Shown here one piece after another: positions 23,107 to 34,900 of a DNA stretch of 64,000 bases (the stretch's first letter is position 1; every line of letters starts with the position of its first letter). The stretch comes from Eustoma russellianum. Taxonomy: Eukaryota; Streptophyta; Magnoliopsida; Gentianales; Gentianaceae. The DNA is taken from the NCBI GenBank assembly GCA_036186865.1, contig AP025066.1, positions 13,752,546 to 13,816,545 on the forward strand. The letters run 5' to 3'. The translations under genes were made by a program, and so were the position numbers. The notes under the pieces were generated by a model. That model searched no databases. It was not told where the DNA came from and worked only from the letters and a program-made list of their open reading frames with translations.

Positions 23107-23120
23107 ATCCCCCCTCCTCA
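23107..23120 (-). other. Polypurine tract of gypsy C
   Basis: On the minus strand GAGGAGGGGGGAT directly precedes the LTR start TGATGAGG. Confidence 0.85.
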
Positions 23121-23609
23121 AAAGGACGTCCTCGAATCAAAAAGGTCATCCGTGAAAGGGGTGAAGTCTGCGACATTAAAAGTAGGTGAAATGGAACCAT
23201 ACCTTTCAGGAAGATCAAGGATGTATGCATTGTCACCTATGCGTTTCAAAACTTTGAAAGGTCCATCTCCTCTGGGTAACAGTTTTGACTTTCACTCATT
23301 GGGAAATCTTTCTTTGCACAAATGTAGCCACCCTAAATCGTCATGTTTAAATACAACTCGTTTTCGATGTTTGTTAGCTCGTCTTTCATAAGCTTTGTTT
23401 TTCTTTTCAAGTTGTGTTTTAACTTGTTCATGTAGTTTCTTTATCTTTTCCGCTTTTTGTTTACCATAAAGACTTGAACGTTCATGCATGGGAATAGGGA
23501 TCAAATCAAGGGGAGACAAGGGGTTAAAGCCATACACGATTTCAAATGGACTATGCAAGGTACCGTGATGGACACTCCTATTGTATGCAAATTCGATATA
23601 TGGAAACAA
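23107..23609 (-). pseudogene. pol: gypsy C integrase C-terminal part
   Basis: After a frameshift near 23600 the integrase continues in another frame with YIEFAYNRSVHHGT, FEIVYGFNPLSPLDLIPIP, KKLHEQVKTQLEKKN and RKRVVFKHDD, up to a TGA at 23292. After this stop PRGDG, NAYILDLPERYG and TFNVADFTPF are readable. Near 23120 the frame differs from gypsy A by a small deletion and stops in the polypurine tract instead of crossing into the LTR. Confidence 0.88.
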
Positions 23610-25264
23610 TCTTCCAAATGTTTAATATGTTTTTGCAAAATGGCACGCAAAAGTTGAGAAAGAGTACGATTAATGACTTCAGTTTGTCCATCAGTTTGTG
23701 GGTGTGCAGTGGTTGAAAACAACAATTGTGTACCAAGTTCAGCCCACATAACACGCCAAAAATGACTCAAAAATTTCGTATCTCTATCACTTACAATTGT
23801 ATGTGGCATGCCATGTAATCTCACAATTTCTTTGTAGAACAAATTAGCAACATGTGTGCCGTCATCAACTTTCCTACATACAATGAAATGTACCATTTTT
23901 GAAAATCGATCAACCACAACATAAATACTATCGCACCCTCCTCGAGACTTAGGAAGTCCTAAAACAAAGTCCATGGAAATGTTAATCCAAGGGGAATCAG
24001 GGACGGGTAAAGGTGTGTAAAGGCCATGTGGTTGGGACTTGGATTTGGCTTGTTTGCAAGTGATGCAACTACCACACAACCTCTCGACGTCTACTCTCAT
24101 GTGGGGCCAATAGAAATGTTCCTTAAGAGTTTCAAGGGTTTTGAACACTCCGAAATGACCCATTAAACCTCCCCCATGGGCTTCTCTAGTCAATGCTTCT
24201 CGTAGTGATGATTGGGGAACACACAACTTATGTTCTTTGAAAAGATAACCCTCATGTATGTAAAATTTCCCGAATGGTGCCTCTTTACAAGCCTTGAAAA
24301 TGGTGCCAAAGTCATGGTCATTGATGTACAATTCCTTAAGTGATTCGAACCCTAAGAAGCGTGAGGATAATGTAGTCACTAATGTGTGTCTCCTAGAGAG
24401 GGCATCGGCAACTATATTGTCCTTTCCTTGTTTGTACTTAATCACGTAAGGGAATTGTTCTATGTACTCTAACCATTTGGCATGTCTCTTATTCAACTTT
24501 CCTTGCCCTTTAAGATACTTAAGGCTTTCGTGGTCAGTGTGGATCACAAACTCTTTAGGTTGAACATAGTGTTGCCAAGTTTGTAGGGATCTCACGAGGG
24601 CATAAAGTTCCTTATCATAGGTAGAGTAATTCAATGCAGCTCCTTTCAACTTTTCACTAAAATAGGCTATGGGTTTCTTACCTTGTGTCAAAACTGCGCC
24701 TATACCCACTCCACTTGCATCACACTCGATCTCAAAGGTTTCGTCAAAATTCGGCAACCTAAGTATGGGTGCAGTGGTCAGCCTACGTTTAAGCTCATCA
24801 AATGCCTGTTGTTGTGGCTCGTCCCACCTAAAAGGCACATCTTTTTTAACAATTTCATTTAGGGGTGCAGCTATGGAAGAAAAATCTTTGACAAAGTGTC
24901 TATAAAATCTTGCAAGTCCATGGAAACTGCGAACTTCCCCTACAGTCTTAGGTATAGACCACTCCACAATTGACCTAACCTTTTCCTCATCCATTTCTAC
25001 TCCCTCAGCCGAAATGACAAAGCCTAGGAAAACTACGCGTTCTAAACAAAAAAAGCACTTCTTAGAGTTGGCGTAAAGTTGTTCTTTCTTAAGTTTGTCA
25101 AAAACGGCCCTAATGTGGTCAAGATGATCTTCTATGGTTTGGGAATAGATTAGGATATCATGAAAATAAACAACAACAAATCGTCCTATGAACGCTCGTA
25201 AGACTTCATTCATGAGCCGCATAAAGGTGCTAGGGGCGTTGGTGATCCCGAAGGGCATCATTAA
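23610..25264 (-). CDS. pol: gypsy C pol: RT C-half, RNase H, integrase core
   Basis: An open frame of 586 codons starting at 25261. It holds MPFGITNAPSTFMRLMNEVL, then the RT active site read as YFHDIL: the first Asp of YxDD is His (codon 25160-25162). RNase H (about 24740-24380) keeps ECDASGVGIGAVL, KELYALVRSLQTW and HTDHESLKYL. The integrase zinc finger ends with CGSCITCKQAK (about 24060). The catalytic Asp-Asp-Glu are present in ISMDFVLGLP, SDRDTKFLSHFW and TDGQTEV. The end of the frame is altered by the shift near 23600. It is in phase with the upstream frame, separated by one TGA. Confidence 0.92.
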
Positions 25265-27631
25265 TCACTCATAGAGCCCAAACTTGGTTTTGAATACAGT
25301 CTTCCATTCATCCCCTTCTCTAATGCGTACCTGGAAGTACGCTTGCTTAAGGTCGATTTTGGTGAAGAATTTAGATCCATGCAACATATCCAACATATCA
25401 TCCATCCTAGGTATGGGGCACCTATACTTGACGGTAATTTTGTTTATGGCTCGGCAATCAGTACACATTCTCCACGTTTCATCCTTTTTGGGTACTAAAA
25501 TGACTGGGACGGCAGATGGGCTTAGGCTCTCTCGGACTTGTCCACTTGCTAGGAGCTCCTCTACTTGCCTTTGGATTTCCTTGGTTTCTTCGGGGTTGGC
25601 TCGATAGGCTGGGCGATTTGGTAATACAGCTCCTGGGACAAAATCGATTTGGTGTTCTATTCCTCTAATGGGTGGTAATCCGGATGGGGGTTCGGAGGGA
25701 AATAGAACTTTGTACTCTTGGATAAGGGGCGCAATAGAGGTGGGTAGGTTTGGTGGGTGTTCTTCTAGGGAAAGGTGACACACCTTAGGAATGATAATGA
25801 GGACGGTTTGATTGCTATAAAGGGCTCGTGTGACCTCTCTTTTCTTTGCGAAATACCCGCACTTCTTTTTGGACTTGTTGACACTTATGGGCACTACCTC
25901 TTTTCCCTTGATCTCTTGTTTTTTGTTCTCACTTTTCAAGCATTCCACGAATTTTCTCTCGGCTTCTTTTTCCTTAGGATTGGCCCTAGACTTTGACATG
26001 TGTTGGTGATCCTTGTGGACTTTGTGTGGTGGAAGTGCATGCAATTTGTACAATTTGCCATTCAATTTGAAAGAATAACGATTCAAATAACCATCATATA
26101 TCATATGTCGATCAAATTGCCATGGCCTACGAAGTAAGATATGACTAGCATGCATTGGTGCAACATCACATAAAACATCACCTTTGTAACTACCAATGCT
26201 AAAAGAAATCAAAACTTGTTTACTTACGCTAACTTCACCGCAATCATTTATCCATGCAAGTTTGTAAGGATGCGGATGGTTAGTCATAGGCAAATTCAAT
26301 TTTCTTACCAATTCGATACTAGCCACATTCGCACAAGAACCGGAATCAATGATCATGGTGCACACCTTACCGTTTATCATGCAATGAATATGGAAGATGT
26401 TTTCTCTATGTTGTTCGTGATCATCTAATTTCAGATATGCATTTAAAGCTCTACGCACAACAAGAAACTCCTTAGTGTCAAAATCATCTAATGCGCCTAG
26501 ATCCTCTTTAGGTTCAATTTCATTATCATGCTCAGACTCGTTTTCATGCTCGGACTCAAACACATATTCGTTTGTCTCCTCAATTAACATGATTCGCTTT
26601 GCATTAGGACACTCTTTTCCTATGTGACCACGTCCTTGACACTTATAACATTTAATGTCTCTAAACCTGTTTGAGGGATCAGAAAAATTTCCGGTGGGAG
26701 TCTTGCGTTGGGTGCGGTCATAACGCCGTTGTGTGGACTGCACACGATTGTCCATCCTTTGAGACGCTCCTTGGTCGCGTGTTTGGCCTCCTGTAGGCCG
26801 TGAACTGCGCGTTCCTAAAGACTTGCTAGAAAACCTTGATGAAGACTGATTAGTACGATAAGCGGAATTGAAATTGGAGGAACTACGTACCTTTAATTGA
26901 TGTTCAATCTTTTCAGCCATATGGACCATGGTTGTGAGGTCGAGATAAGGTTGAAGATCAACCCTTTGCGCAATCTCCCTGTTTAAACCATGTAAGAATC
27001 GAGCCTTGGTGGCTTCTTCGGGTTCCTGCAAGTTAGACCTTTCCAACAAAATTTCTAACTCTTTATAATACTCGTCTACACTTTTGGAACCTTGATGTAA
27101 GTTTTGCAAACTCGTGAAAATAGAACTCTCATAATTGTTTGGGATAAAATGTTGTCTCATTTCAAACTTCATTTCTTCCCAAGTGGCAATTGGGGGTTGT
27201 CTTGTCTTAGTTCTATTGCGGCACAAGTTTGTCCACCAATTTAGTGCATAACCAAAAAACTCAATAGAAGCGTAACTCACTTTTTGTAATTCACTGTAAT
27301 TGGTACAAGAAAAGATTAGATCCACTTTCGTTTCCCATTCTAAATATTCCTCCGCATTACTTTTACCATAAAACGTGGGAATATTTATTTTGGTTTTGAG
27401 AATATCGTCATCTTGCGGGAAAAGGGGATTTTGGCGTCTTTGGTAACCACGGGGAGGGTGGTCATCAAAGTCATAATCATCATGCTCAAATGGAATGTAA
27501 TCATCATTGTACCTTCTTGGAGCGTACCTTCTCGGTTGTGTGGGAGGAACAAACCTTCTTGCCTCGATGTTTTGTGGTCTAAGGTTGTCGTCCTCAACTT
27601 TTTCTGGGGGATGGCGCCTTGATGGTGGCAT
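25265..27631 (-). CDS. gag-pol: gypsy C gag-protease-RT start
   Basis: Open frame of 788 codons. Gag: Pro/Arg/Asp-rich N-part (residues 1-75), capsid with KINIPTFYGKSNAEEYLEWE (about 88-107) and WWTNL, then the Ser/Arg-rich NC with CCHC knuckle CYKCQGRGHIGKEC (about 328-341). An acidic linker follows. Protease with MIIDSGSCANVAS (about 428-440). RT leader with GLPPIRGIEHQIDFVPGA, then CTDCRAINKITVKY and FFTKIDLKQAYFQVRI (about 755-770). It ends in FGLYE plus TGA at 25265-25267, where Trp is expected; a G-to-A change explains it. The first Met (27631) is not the true start, as gag continues upstream in another frame. Confidence 0.93.
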   Translation of the reverse strand: MPPSRRHPPEKVEDDNLRPQNIEARRFVPPTQPRRYAPRRYNDDYIPFEHDDYDFDDHPPRGYQRRQNPLFPQDDDILKTKINIPTFYGKSNAEEYLEWETKVDLIFSCTNYSELQKVSYASIEFFGYALNWWTNLCRNRTKTRQPPIATWEEMKFEMRQHFIPNNYESSIFTSLQNLHQGSKSVDEYYKELEILLERSNLQEPEEATKARFLHGLNREIAQRVDLQPYLDLTTMVHMAEKIEHQLKVRSSSNFNSAYRTNQSSSRFSSKSLGTRSSRPTGGQTRDQGASQRMDNRVQSTQRRYDRTQRKTPTGNFSDPSNRFRDIKCYKCQGRGHIGKECPNAKRIMLIEETNEYVFESEHENESEHDNEIEPKEDLGALDDFDTKEFLVVRRALNAYLKLDDHEQHRENIFHIHCMINGKVCTMIIDSGSCANVASIELVRKLNLPMTNHPHPYKLAWINDCGEVSVSKQVLISFSIGSYKGDVLCDVAPMHASHILLRRPWQFDRHMIYDGYLNRYSFKLNGKLYKLHALPPHKVHKDHQHMSKSRANPKEKEAERKFVECLKSENKKQEIKGKEVVPISVNKSKKKCGYFAKKREVTRALYSNQTVLIIIPKVCHLSLEEHPPNLPTSIAPLIQEYKVLFPSEPPSGLPPIRGIEHQIDFVPGAVLPNRPAYRANPEETKEIQRQVEELLASGQVRESLSPSAVPVILVPKKDETWRMCTDCRAINKITVKYRCPIPRMDDMLDMLHGSKFFTKIDLKQAYFQVRIREGDEWKTVFKTKFGLYE

Positions 27632-27819
27632 AGGAACGCCCTGCTTGTGCCCTGGCCATCACTTGTCTTGTAGCTCCGTTCAACATCTTCCAAGCGATGT
27701 TTGATTACTTCGTTGTCATGCATGAGTTTCTTTAACATCTCTAACATTTGTTGTTGTGTATTGTCAACAGTCTCAGCCTCCTTTGACTTGCTAGAAGCGG
27801 AATGATTGCTGCTCTCCAT
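27632..27819 (-). pseudogene. gag: gypsy C gag N-terminus (shifted frame)
   Basis: From ATG 27819 (MESSNHSASSKSKEAETVD) a frame with a Gln/Met/Leu-rich coiled-coil stretch (QQQMLEMLKKLMHDNE, then IKHRLEDVE) leads into GQGTSRA, where a one-base shift near 27625-27635 joins it to the main gag frame. Read on unshifted it is out of frame with gag. Confidence 0.8.
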
Positions 27820-29489
27820 TTTATCTGAGGAATGAAACAAAAAGAAAAAGGAAAGAAGCAAACTAACACAAAGACAAGTAAACGTTAAGGGATTAGTAAA
27901 AACAAACTATGAACACTCCCGCTTTCTCTGCTTTCCACTCTCTTACCACTTTTCTTCTTGGATAACCTGAAGTTAAGAAGGTTCAAAGTGATCAATAAGA
28001 AAGTGTTTTGCCAATGCTTCTCCAATTCACAACGAGCTCCACTTGTTTCTCCCTTTGTGCTTTCAAGTTGCATCAATTAGTATCAAAGTAGAATCAATAG
28101 AAATTGAAACAAACTTGAACTTTCTACTAAGATTCAAAGAAAATAAGAAACCAAAATTGATGTATAAGGCTGAACCAAAGATGAACTAAGGGTTGCCGTG
28201 GACAATCTTTAGTTAATTTTGATTCTATGCACTTACTATCCACAAAATGGTTCAAGTCATGCAACAATCGAGCAACCAAGTGTGTGATTGGTTCAAGAAG
28301 AGTAGGATAAGGAGAATATGATGTGGGAGGACAGTTGTATGTAGCAAGGAATGAAATACGGTATCCAAGGTTTTCAAATCGTACCAAAAATTTTCCACGT
28401 AATGCACAAACGTTTTGCCTTTTTTCTTTTCTCTTGTTCTTTTGTTTTTCTTTTTCTTCCTTTTTGTTTCAACGTAAGCAAGGTTCAGATCTTTTTTTTG
28501 ACTAGGGGCAAAATTGAAATTTCATGCGTTTTGCACGTAGCACTTTCGTTTTTGGACAGAATAGTGCAATGTCTTTAAAATGCAATTTGCAAATTTGACT
28601 TGCAACAAAAATAACCTTGGAAAGTGAGGGAAATTGGGGTAGGGCCAAATTGGGTTAGGGTTAGGGTTTTTTGATTTAGGGTTTTTTTGAACGTTTTGAG
28701 AATTTGCGGAATGGGATTTTAGGAACTGAATGGGCGGGGTAAATGGACTATTTGGGTTGGTAATTGATGAATTGTGTGGTCAATTCGGATAATGGTTAAG
28801 TGTAGGCCAGAATTGAACAAAAATTCAAATTCTAGGGTTAGGGTTTTGTTTTGAATGAATTGGGAACTTTGGATGCTAATTTTGTTTGGTAAAATGGGGT
28901 TGGGGCTTGTTGTTAATGGTGTAAATAAGGTAGTTTGGAATCAGGTTGGTGAGTTTTAGGGTTGGGTTAGGGTGGGTGCTGGTTGGCCGTGGGGTGTGGG
29001 ATGATTTTAGGGTTTGCTTGAGGTGGAAAAAAGGGTTGTGAAGACAAACACACGTATGACTAACTTGAACTAAAGCATGAAATCAATCACAATGCGAATC
29101 ACAAGATGCATACAATCATCACCAACTAAAAGCTTCGGTAGCAACAAGATAATTTGAAACCGAGGTAGCTTTATAGGCTGATTGTTGGAATGTTTTAAAG
29201 AAAGCTGAATGGAACCTAAAATGCAACAAACCCTAGTTTGTTCAAGTTTGAACGACTTAAATCAGATGTGACGCCAAAAGGAAATAAAAGAGATGACACT
29301 TGAATGATGAAAAGCAAAATGAAACAAAATGCAAAGATTCAAGCAAATTAATTGGACGTTTTGTTTTTTGTATGAAATGCAAGACAAATGACGTGTAGAA
29401 TGAGGGGTAGAAGAAGGACACAACTAAACTTGAAAAGACTAGACTCAAACGAAAAGGAAATGATAGACGGTGGAATAGAGTAATCTAGT
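27820..29489 (-). other. Untranslated leader of gypsy C
   Basis: About 1.65 kb between PBS and gag with no long frame. It includes telobox-type repeats: AACCCTAACCCTAAC-like blocks on the minus strand at 28651-28690, 28833-28846 and 28955-28975, and single ones near 29006. Pyrimidine-rich tracts lie near 28420-28500. No splice site could be assigned with confidence. Confidence 0.7.
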
Positions 29490-29500
29490 CTCTGATACCA
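29490..29500 (-). other. Primer-binding site of gypsy C
   Basis: TGGTATCAGAG on the minus strand, three bases from the LTR end (CATCA, complement of 29504-29508); complementary to initiator tRNA-Met. Confidence 0.92.
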
Positions 29501-29503
29501 ATT

Positions 29504-30945
29504 TGATGCGTGCAACTCGTGGGCTCCAACAATTCCACCTTCCAAACGTCCTTCACAAAGGGTTAGGCACAAGGAAGAAGACTTCCCCTTGCTTCCTTAG
29601 TGATAAAAACGTGTGGCTTAATTGAGCAAGACCAACACTTCAAGATGGTCGTTGATCAGGCAAACCAATATGGCCCTCCTGGACGGCACCTTTTCGCAAT
29701 GGCAACACCTTTAAAATGCTCAACTTTGAAGGATCTTAACTTCGGTTTTTAATGCAAAACCAAGAAAACAAAGTATCACACAAAGTGAAGGAAATATCAA
29801 GAATGGTTATTCATCAAAGTTGTGGTTACAAATCGGCCAAAGGGCTTATTTATAGATGCCTAAGACACTTTAAAATAATCAGATATTATCTAAAAGAAAT
29901 AGCTAGAAAAACATTTGAATTGAAATTGAATTTGCTAATTATTTGAATTCAAAAATAACTTGAAAAATCCTCGCTAAAATCTGGTTGAAATCCTCCTTTT
30001 CCAGCCGTGTATTTGATCAGAAAATGAGGCATTGTGGAGCTGTTTTGATGACTAGGATAGGGTTGAACTTGAATCCAAAAGTTGGGTGAAGTTTGAATTC
30101 AAATTGAATTTGAATTTGAGTGGAGCTTGAATTTGTTTGATGTTTATCCTCCATCTATCCTTCAGCCGTGTTTAACAAGTCTAAGAAAGGTCTTGAAATC
30201 TGATTTTGATGATGATAATAAGGCTGGAGTTGAATTCAAAAGATGGTTGAAGTTCGAATTCATATTGAGTTTGATTGAATTCAAACTTGGATTTAATTTG
30301 AATTGGATTTTATCCTTCCTTTCTCCTTAAAGATGGCGTGTAGGTTGGATGATATGGTAGCTGAATTCCTTTTGAAATGTAAGCCTCAAATTGGTTGAAA
30401 CTTGAATTCAAATCATGGATGAATTTAAATTCAAGTTTAGCTTTGAATTTAAAATTCAATTTGACCATCATCCTCTTTGCTTCAACTTGGCCGGCCCCTT
30501 GATGTTTTTTGGAGATGATTTTTGATTTCAATTTGAACAAGAGATTCCATCTTGGACACATTTGAGTTTGTCTTTATGGAGACAAACATTCTCTTCAAGA
30601 CAACATTCCTTTTGTCTCCTTTTTTGTAACACGCGGCTATCTTCCTCTTTTTGGGCCTTCATTTTATTTGAATCTTCCATGTACCTAATTTTTCTACAAA
30701 GCAAACACATAAAACAAAGATCACAAGAAAACAAGATAAACTTCAAGATAAAGAAAGCACACACACACCCCATTCAAAAGGTGGGTTCAATAAAGTGAAC
30801 CCATGGAACCTTAGGTTCATCTTGGACATGCTTAAACAAGAAGGTTCCAACTTGATGACAAAGTTCTCTTGCCCTCCTTCTTGTCATAGGGCCCTTGACC
30901 TCTTGATGGGACCTTTGATCCTCATCGGACCCTTGATCGTCATCA
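29504..30945 (-). repeat. 5' LTR of gypsy C
   Basis: Plus-strand edges TGATG (29504) and CATCA (30945), 1442 bases. TATA box at 29847-29854 on the minus strand. An 18-base tandem duplication (GATCAAGG/GATCAAAGG blocks, about 30909-30945) near the LTR start is in both gypsy C LTRs but not in gypsy A. Confidence 0.93.
29847..29854 (-). promoter_or_regulatory. TATA box in 5' LTR of gypsy C
   Basis: TATAAATA on the minus strand. The expected transcript start lies about 30 bases downstream, leaving roughly 310 bases of R-U5 to 29504. Confidence 0.75.
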
Positions 30946-31940
30946 ATAAGAGGGAGTTCCTCTGCCCCTTTGGGACATATCTGCAGAATGAGAGATATTA
31001 CTCATCAAGATATTCTTTAGTTAAGAAATCAGGAATACCAATATCTGGTCCTTTTTTGTACATAATATCAAAACCAAATGTGGCTGAATTAGCCTGCAAT
31101 CTTGCAAACATTTGTTTAGAAATATCATGCTTAAAATCTTTTTGAAACATACATTTTGCAGCCTGACAATCAGTTCGTATTACAAACTTTTGATTATATA
31201 AATCATCTTTAAATTTCAATACACATTTTACAATAGCAAGAATTTGTTTAGCTATTGTAGCTTAATTCTTTTGGCTATTAGTCCATTTTCCAGAATGAAA
31301 CCTTACCAGATATTCTTGGTTATTTTCTGGTGCAATTTTCTTCAGATTGCCTCTATACCCGATATCAAAGGCATCTGTTTCTATTATTTTCATCCAATTT
31401 GGGTTTGCCAACATTAAACAAGGTAAGTTAACCACCTTTTGTGTAATATTCTTAACAGCTTGCCTATAAGCATTTATCCAAGGTGTAATTTCTTTTTTAA
31501 TCTATCATATAATATAGCAGTATCTTTTGATAAATCTTTATAATAGGGAAAAATAAATTTAAACTCCCTAAAAATCTTTGTAATTGAGTTTTCTCTATTA
31601 TTTCATCAGGAAATTTAGAAACAAATTATATACTTCTATTTATAGGAATTGTTTTTCCTTTCTCTATATTTTGTCCTAAAAATCTAACTTTACTTTGGAA
31701 TAACATCATTTTAGGTCTAGATACTACTAAACTATTTTGAATTATAATTTTCTTAAAAATACTGAGATGTTTAAAATGCATCTCAATTGTTTTGAGAATA
31801 TTAACGTATCATCAACATGAACAATAATAAATTCACTATAAGGAATAAAAATATCATTCATAACATTCTGGAATTCAAAAGGAGCATTATTCAAACCAAA
31901 AGGCATAACATTCCATTCATAATATCCTATTTGTATAGTA
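30946..31940 (-). pseudogene. Pararetrovirus RT C-half and RNase H
   Basis: Minus strand, from the solo LTR edge down. The RT part contains the MPFGL block (about 31870-31910) and the catalytic pair at 31808-31813, with His where Tyr is usual before it. Broken frames of the thumb and connection follow (31500-31740). RNase H has its first Asp near 31373 and later the TDCQAAK block (31140-31170), ending at the DFLTKE block near 31010. At least four stops or shifts occur. The role in the living virus would be replication of the genome through RNA; this copy cannot encode the enzyme. Confidence 0.85.
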
Positions 31941-34900
31941 TGTAGCGCCCCGCCCAGGGCTAGGGTCTCGGCACGGTGCACCAGCCGCACTCTACTATGA
32001 GAAGTACAAGGCGTCGATAACATTTGTATGCGCATCATGATAAACATGTATCGAATAGTGAAAGCATCATAAAATAGATGGAAATAAAACATCGACATAA
32101 GTACGAACGTCTACATCCGAATTAGTGTCATAGATACATCATTAGTACAAAATATCATAAATACAGAGCTAAATATTGAAAATACAAAAGCTGCCACTGC
32201 AGTCTACTAAACAGCTTTCTGAATCCTAGTCTCGGGGCTCATCCTCTACGAACTCTGGTTTAAAGTCCTGTGGTTCTGCATGGTGAAATAAAAAGGTGAG
32301 CGATAACGAATTGCTCAGCAAGTATTTATGCCTAGATTCGTTAAGTGGATCATACATGGTGACTGGGTAGTGGATATAATAAAATGAAACCCAAAACGGA
32401 TATCATATGAATAATATGCATGGAATAACATTCAAGAAATCAACATATATAGACAGTGCAATAAACCAGACAGATACAATGACAGGTAATAAAATATCAT
32501 TCAAAGAAATAATTTCATATATGCAATACTGTAAATCCGACATATTCATCATCTTATCATCTTTACTTTAGCATATAATCTGTATCATTCTTGCACACAA
32601 TCTTTTAGGTTCTGTTCCATGTACTTGCTTGACCCTACTTGGCAATGTATAATGGAAGTTATAACTTAAGGGCACTAAGAGCTCATGCGACTTGTTCGTG
32701 ATGCATGCATTGTAAAAATTTCAGAAAACATTTCGTTTCATGCATTCATAAACATGACAAAAACATGAGTTGGCTATATCACTTTTCGTAACATAAGAAT
32801 GGTACCTACGACATGCCAAATGGTTCTCCGAGTAGCCTTCAGTACCGTCTATGAATCCCGATAGTCCAACTATGGTGTTACATCATACGTACCTAGGGCT
32901 AAGGGTAACGCATTATAATTGAGATCCCGAGACCGGGACGTGGTGTTACAATCAATCATAACATCTTGTGCGCCTGACATCCTCTCCCTGTAACAGTCAT
33001 CAAGAAACTCACTATACAGAACGTCGTAGACATAACAGAAAGGCGGAGATCCCTTGTCCAGGACAAGGTGTTACACTCAGCCAACAGAATATGCATATAC
33101 AGAAAGACAGAGAACCCTTGTCCCTGACAAGATGTTACACCCAGCCCTCATGCATAAGTCGCATGGAATCACTCCTCTCGCGGTACAATTTTTTAATCAT
33201 AAAAACATCTTTAAAACTGTATCTTTCAATAATCATTTTTGTAAACGTGATCGTAAATAAAAGCTCTTGTTTTGAAAATCATGATGTCATATGCATAAGT
33301 GAATGCTCGATTTCCAGACTGGTTCCGGGTCTCTAAACAAATCAGGCCCTAAGTCCATTACCCGTGTCAGGTTCTTAGGTGAAATTACCATTTTGCCCTT
33401 TCTTAAAGGTCTCGGTTTCTATTGCCCAAAACAGCCCCTTTTTGGCCTTTTAAATTTCTAGTTTTTACTCTCTTAATATGTCCACAACTTGCTTCATTTT
33501 AATTCTTCCAAACAACCTATTTTTCAATTCCCTTGAATTGTGAAATTACTTTTCTGTCCTTATAGGGCATTTCGGCCCAAATGGCCAGAACACCCCTTGT
33601 CCCCTTTTTTAAATTTAACAATTTGTTTATTCCTTGATTTACCTTATATACCTATTTAATATACACATATTTACACAGGTTGATTCAAATAGCTTAAATC
33701 ATCATACTTGTGCTCATATGGCCCCTTGGCCGAATGGTTACCAAACCACTCCCATTGGTTTATCAATTTGTTCAATGTAACAAACATGCTAGTTACTTAC
33801 ATATATTGTACATATTATATACATATTCATATAGGTATACTCACATAAGTGTAGATCATCATGTAAATGCCAAATATGACCTTACGGCCGAGAGTCACCA
33901 TGCATGCCAACAATGACTTTTCAACTTTGTCCAATATCACTAATATGCTAAAATGGTAACCTCCATATTTTACACTAGTCTACCATAATTATATGTTATG
34001 ATGATGCATGGATTTCATGATTCTAACACATTACAATTGAAACAAAATTACATATCGTAAGTATGGTCATAAGATTCATATTATAAGGATGTTAGTACTA
34101 TCTTTACATGCAAGTTCATAGGAGAAAAACACCCATGAAAAACACCTTCTTAGACTATGGTCATCAAAATAACATCATGATGATGGTGATGAATCTATGG
34201 TCTTATATGAAAGCTCAAAACAGACCCATCTTGGAAGGCAACCGAGGCATATGTGATGTTGGTCATCACAGATGAAGCTTTTGGACATGCATTGTAGTAT
34301 GATTTATAGTACACCATACACATGCTACACCATGGCTATCATCATGCAAATGCACCCTTATACATGTGAAGACAATACATTGATAGTCATCCAACATGCA
34401 CATAAGAAATTGATGTTCTATTGAGGTTCTTACTACACTTTTCAAGAAAGTGTACTCATTTGCCTTCGTTTTATATAGAAGATGAGACATGCATGTTTGT
34501 CCTTTATTTCTTAGGCCATACACGTCCCCTAGGGGCTGCCCATCTAAGATTTTTGGCCATGCATGTCCTATGTGAATATCAATTTAACCATATTCATGAA
34601 CTATATACAAGAACCATACACATGCATACCTAATCTAAGCATGCAAGTAGACTTTTCATAACTTTGTGATAGAAGCTTCATTTTAACGTATGCGTGCATG
34701 ATCCATCCTTTGATATGAACCTAGGAGACTCATTTTTAAACATTCTTCAAGAAGCTAAGAAGAATATTTGACTTGATACTTGAATCTTTTACCTAGGATA
34801 CCAAGATTGCTTCTTTGTCCTTGGCTTGGGGTACACAACTTAGATGGCCACGTGAAGGGCAAATTTAGTTGTTTTTGAAGAAGAAAAGAGTATGAATGTT

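Larger units (their letters stand above)
21681..30945 (-). mobile_element. Ty3/gypsy CRM-like retrotransposon, full length (gypsy C)
   Basis: Complete minus-strand element of 9.27 kb: 5' LTR 29504-30945, PBS 29490-29500, leader of about 1.65 kb, gag-pol 27819 to about 23120, polypurine tract, 3' LTR 21681-23106. Near-matching target duplication ACAAG/ATAAG. Gag-pol is one frame from 27631 to 23501 apart from a single TGA at 25265, with one frameshift near each end. It is the best-preserved coding element here. The integrase tail and the frame running into the LTR indicate the CRM group; gypsy A is a diverged sister in opposite orientation. Confidence 0.93.

Noticed and set aside
28351..28578. 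Possible host exon near the gypsy C leader
   Set aside because: It lies between PBS and gag of a complete element, is pyrimidine-rich and shows no domain.
28651..28690. Interstitial telomere repeat
   Set aside because: Only two or three units, scattered in the leader of a retrotransposon; better described as teloboxes.
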